Assembly: GCA_025055075.1 (NCBI GenBank)
Contig: JANWYV010000054.1
Location: 36,892 to 100,891 of the forward strand
DNA length: 64,000 nt
Reading direction: 5' to 3'
Origin: Blastocatellia bacterium
GTDB lineage: Bacteria; Acidobacteriota; Blastocatellia; HR10
In this document: in pieces, positions 61,254 to 64,000 of the stretch
Position numbering within the stretch: the first letter of the stretch is position 1
How the letters are laid out: every line of letters begins with the position of its first letter
The notes under the pieces: generated by a model
Database searches by the model: none
Told to the model about the DNA's origin: nothing
Seen by the model: the letters and a program-made list of their open reading frames with translations, nothing else
Position numbers and translations under genes: made by a program

Positions 61254-64000
61254 ATGGGAACGAGAGCACATAACCGCGACGTCGTGAAGATTTCATCTCG
61301 AGCGCTCGTGATTCTCGTGAGCGTCGCGCTCACATTCGGAACAGCTGCGGTCGGCCTCGCCCAAGTCCAGGTGGGCTCGATCGCCGGAACCGTGAAGGAC
61401 GCTCAGGGCGCGGTCCTGCCGGGGGTCACGGTCACTGTGAGCGGACCGGCGCTGATCGGCGGCCCGCGCACGGTGACGACCGACGAGAATGGGTATTACA
61501 AGTTCCTCGATCTGAAGCCGGGCGAATACACCTTGCGCTTTGAGCGTCCCGGATTCAAAACCCATGTCCGAGAGGGGATCGTCATCACCTCGGCCTTTCA
61601 AGCGACGGTCAATGTCCAACTCGATGTGGGAGAGGTCGTCGAAGTCGTCACGGTCAGTGGTGAGTCTCCCGTCATTGACACGAGCAACGTGGTGACGCAG
61701 ACGGTGATCTCACAAGATATTCTCGAGCGCATTCCGAACCCGCGCGACCCATGGGTGCTTGCCCGAATGGTCCCAGGCGTCACTGCGGGACGCTTCGACG
61801 TGGGAGGAACTGAAGGGATGCAGCAGTACGCGCTGACGGTCCATGGCTCGCGGGATAGCGACAAGAAGTTCGCCATTGACGGTCTGGAGATCAACTGGCC
61901 GGGGGGCACCGGAGGCGCCACAGCCATCTACTATGACGCTGGTATGTTCAAAGAGGTCAACTATCAGGTCGGCGCTCTGCCCGCGGAGATCTCCCAAGGG
62001 GGCGTCTACATGAACATGGTGACCAAAGATGGCGGCAATGAGATCCACGGCTCCATCCTCTTCATCGGCGCCACTGAAGGGATGCAAGCGAACAATGTGA
62101 CGCCGGAGCTGCGGGAAAAGCTACTGGCACGCGTGCCCGCACGACTTCGTCAGCGCCCGGACGTGAAGGCCGGTAATCCCATCAAGAACGTCTACGACCT
62201 GAATGGCAACATCGGCGGTCCCTTTATCAAGGATAAGCTCTGGTGGTTCGTTTCCCTGCGTCAGTGGGGGGTGGATCAGCTCGTCTCCGGCGCGTTCAAT
62301 CCCGACGAAACGCAAGCCATTGACGACAATCGCATCCGCAATGCCTCCGCGAAAGTGACCTGGCAAGTGAGCGGGCAACACCGACTTTCGTTCATGTACA
62401 ATCGCAACGAGAAGAATCGCTTCCACCGACGCGATACGCCGCCGTTTTTCATCGAGGACAAGGCCTCCTGGCTACAAGACATGCCCGGCTATAGCACTCA
62501 CATCAAGTGGACCTACACGCCCTCGGCGAAATGGGTCATTGATTCCGGGATCGCCGGGACGCATATCGTGTTCCCCTTGCGCTATCAGAAAGAGGTCAAG
62601 CCGACCGACATCATGAAAGAGGACATCACGCTCTCGACGCGCAGCAATGCGGCGCTCTACAACTACCTGAATCCCACCTACCGAATCTCCATCGACTCGG
62701 CGGCTTCGTATGTGACGACAGGGCTCGGTGGAGCGCACAGCTTCAAGTTCGGGATCCAATTCATGCGTAGCCTCTTTCGCCAGATCTACACGATGAACGG
62801 CGATCACGGCTTGATCTTCGACAACGGTCGGCCGGCCTTCGTGCGGGTCTATAACACGCCGATCGAGCAAGCGAACTACCTCCATCAATTCGCGTGGTTC
62901 GCTCAAGATGCTTGGACTATTCGCGGACGGCTCACATTGAATCTCGGTTTGCGGTACGAATATGTCCTCGGCGTGATCCCGCCGCAGCGGTCGGCTGCCG
63001 GGACGTTTGTCCCCGAACGGAGGTTTCCGGAGATCCGAGATGTGCCGAACTTCAAAGATTGGGCGCCGCGGTTCGGACTCTCTTGGGATATCATGGGCAC
63101 AGGGCGAACGGTCCTCAAGGCGAGCGCCAGTCGCTACCTACAAAACGTTGGGATGGCATATCCGACGAGCGTTAATCCCTTGGGCTTGAGCGTCGAGACT
63201 CGCACGTGGACGGATCGCAACGGCGATGGCCTCGCCCAACGGGATGAGATCGGGCCCGGCCCTGGATTCGTCGGCGGCCTGACGACGCGGATGGATCCGA
63301 ATCTGGAGCGGCCCTATTCCTGGGAGTACTCGCTCGGCATCCAGCAGCAAATCTATCGCGATCTCGTCGTCTCGATCACGGCCTGGCACCGAGATAACCG
63401 GCGACAGGTAGGGCGAGCGAACATGGCCGTTCCTCCTTCCGCTTACACCCCTGTTCGGCTCACGCTCCCGGCGACTTTGCCGGCCCCCTTCGCCGGACAG
63501 ACGATCACCGTTTACAACCAAGATCCGGCGACACGTGGCCGCGTGGACTTTTTGCTCACGAACTTCAAGGCGCTGGACAGCGAATACAACGGTGTGGACA
63601 TCACCTTCACGAAGCGGATGTCGCAGCGATGGCAGCTTCTGGGCGGCTTGACCATCGGACGGGAGCGCGGCGCATTCCGTGGCGACCTCGTCCTCGGACT
63701 CGACGACCTGAACAACCCGAACTTCAACATCAATCGCAAGGGCATCGTCGGCAACGATTCGCCCTATATCTTCAAGCTCGCCGGAACGTATCAACTCCCC
63801 TGGGGGTTTGAGATCAGTGGGAATTTCCAACACTTCACCGGTTACCCCTTGCGCCGCGTCTTCACCGTGACGACAGCTCATGTTCCCAATCTGACCCAGG
63901 TCAGCCAGGCCGTTGATCTGGTCGAGCGTGGGAAGGTGCGCCTGCCGAACGTGAATCTCCTCGACATCCGCATCTCGCGGATCTTCGGCATCGGCGAGCG
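61254..64000 (+). CDS. TonB-dependent receptor with CarboxypepD_reg domain (Oar-like), partial
   Basis: The ATG at 61254 follows AAGGAGGG. About 915 codons are visible; the 3' end is outside the window. Signal peptide ~14-36 (ALVILVSVALTFGTAAVGLA). A carboxypeptidase regulatory-like domain (~40-125: GTVKDAQGAVLPGVTVTV; NGYYKFLDLKPGEYTL) comes first, then the plug (~135-250), then a large beta-barrel. This build is the hallmark of the many Oar-like receptors of Acidobacteriota, thought to import peptides or glycans. The two exported hydrolases just upstream suggest it takes up their products. Confidence 0.9.
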   Translation, partial: MGTRAHNRDVVKISSRALVILVSVALTFGTAAVGLAQVQVGSIAGTVKDAQGAVLPGVTVTVSGPALIGGPRTVTTDENGYYKFLDLKPGEYTLRFERPGFKTHVREGIVITSAFQATVNVQLDVGEVVEVVTVSGESPVIDTSNVVTQTVISQDILERIPNPRDPWVLARMVPGVTAGRFDVGGTEGMQQYALTVHGSRDSDKKFAIDGLEINWPGGTGGATAIYYDAGMFKEVNYQVGALPAEISQGGVYMNMVTKDGGNEIHGSILFIGATEGMQANNVTPELREKLLARVPARLRQRPDVKAGNPIKNVYDLNGNIGGPFIKDKLWWFVSLRQWGVDQLVSGAFNPDETQAIDDNRIRNASAKVTWQVSGQHRLSFMYNRNEKNRFHRRDTPPFFIEDKASWLQDMPGYSTHIKWTYTPSAKWVIDSGIAGTHIVFPLRYQKEVKPTDIMKEDITLSTRSNAALYNYLNPTYRISIDSAASYVTTGLGGAHSFKFGIQFMRSLFRQIYTMNGDHGLIFDNGRPAFVRVYNTPIEQANYLHQFAWFAQDAWTIRGRLTLNLGLRYEYVLGVIPPQRSAAGTFVPERRFPEIRDVPNFKDWAPRFGLSWDIMGTGRTVLKASASRYLQNVGMAYPTSVNPLGLSVETRTWTDRNGDGLAQRDEIGPGPGFVGGLTTRMDPNLERPYSWEYSLGIQQQIYRDLVVSITAWHRDNRRQVGRANMAVPPSAYTPVRLTLPATLPAPFAGQTITVYNQDPATRGRVDFLLTNFKALDSEYNGVDITFTKRMSQRWQLLGGLTIGRERGAFRGDLVLGLDDLNNPNFNINRKGIVGNDSPYIFKLAGTYQLPWGFEISGNFQHFTGYPLRRVFTVTTAHVPNLTQVSQAVDLVERGKVRLPNVNLLDIRISRIFGIGE

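Overview
The window is a gene-dense bacterial chromosome segment, about 60% GC by eye. It holds about 54 protein genes, three tRNA genes and one decayed gene. There is no rRNA, IS element, prophage or CRISPR array. An Acidobacteriota-like origin fits best, with moderate confidence: an Oar/CarboxypepD_reg-type TonB receptor, Ser/Thr kinase fused to a TolB_N-like region and HEAT repeats, and many secreted hydrolases. A TtuA-type tRNA thiolase beside a small sulphur carrier suggests a thermophile.

Layout. 1-7.7 kb (+): two peptidases, an HD phosphohydrolase, the sulphur-carrier/TtuA pair and a secreted alpha/beta hydrolase. 7.8-8.7 kb (-): CDGSH protein and YceI. 9.1-11.6 kb (+): a soluble GAF/PAS histidine kinase. 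11.6-18.4 kb (-): glgB, yjbQ, a PP2C phosphatase with TPRs, a PocR-like/DHp/receiver protein and a TPR protein. 18.5-26.4 kb: P-loop kinase, MgtE, an alkyltransferase-like protein, dienelactone hydrolase, fabI, two DedA proteins and a secreted M20 amidohydrolase. 26.7-28.1 kb: tRNA-Gly, tRNA-Cys and a broken coiled-coil/nuclease-like gene. 28.2-32.7 kb (-): a TetR-controlled molybdenum hydroxylase of the 4-hydroxybenzoyl-CoA reductase type. Then come tRNA-Gln, an MFS exporter and XdhC, which probably matures the Mo cofactor of that enzyme.

35.6-40.7 kb (-) is one apparent operon: STPK-HEAT, ROK protein, amino-acid-dehydrogenase-like protein and a D-amino-acid-type aminotransferase. 40.7-45.5 kb (+) encodes a hydroxyisobutyrate-type dehydrogenase and a polysaccharide set (methyltransferase, GT4, polyprenyl glycosylphosphotransferase). 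45.7-48.1 kb (-) is a beta-lactamase-fold/NamZ fusion. 48.2-56.1 kb (+) is a long, tightly packed operon (asparaginase, class V aminotransferase, MsbA-like ABC, YicC, gmk, coaBC, type-4 UDG). The end holds a CusF-like/Sco fusion, a HEAT/lipoyl-like membrane protein, a secreted M24-like protein, a secreted amidohydrolase and the start of a TonB-dependent receptor cut by the window edge.

Promoters recur as TTGNNN-17/18-TANNNT, with TTGC common at -35. For fabI, the glycosylphosphotransferase, the asparaginase and the Sco gene, the -10 box lies 7-9 nt before the start codon with no ribosome-binding site, which suggests leaderless mRNAs. No wholly new multi-gene system was recognised. The best leads are the HCR-like operon with its putative operator, the sulphur carrier with a masked diglycine, the kinase-less PocR/DHp/receiver signalling cluster, the wall-recycling fusion and the leaderless promoters.
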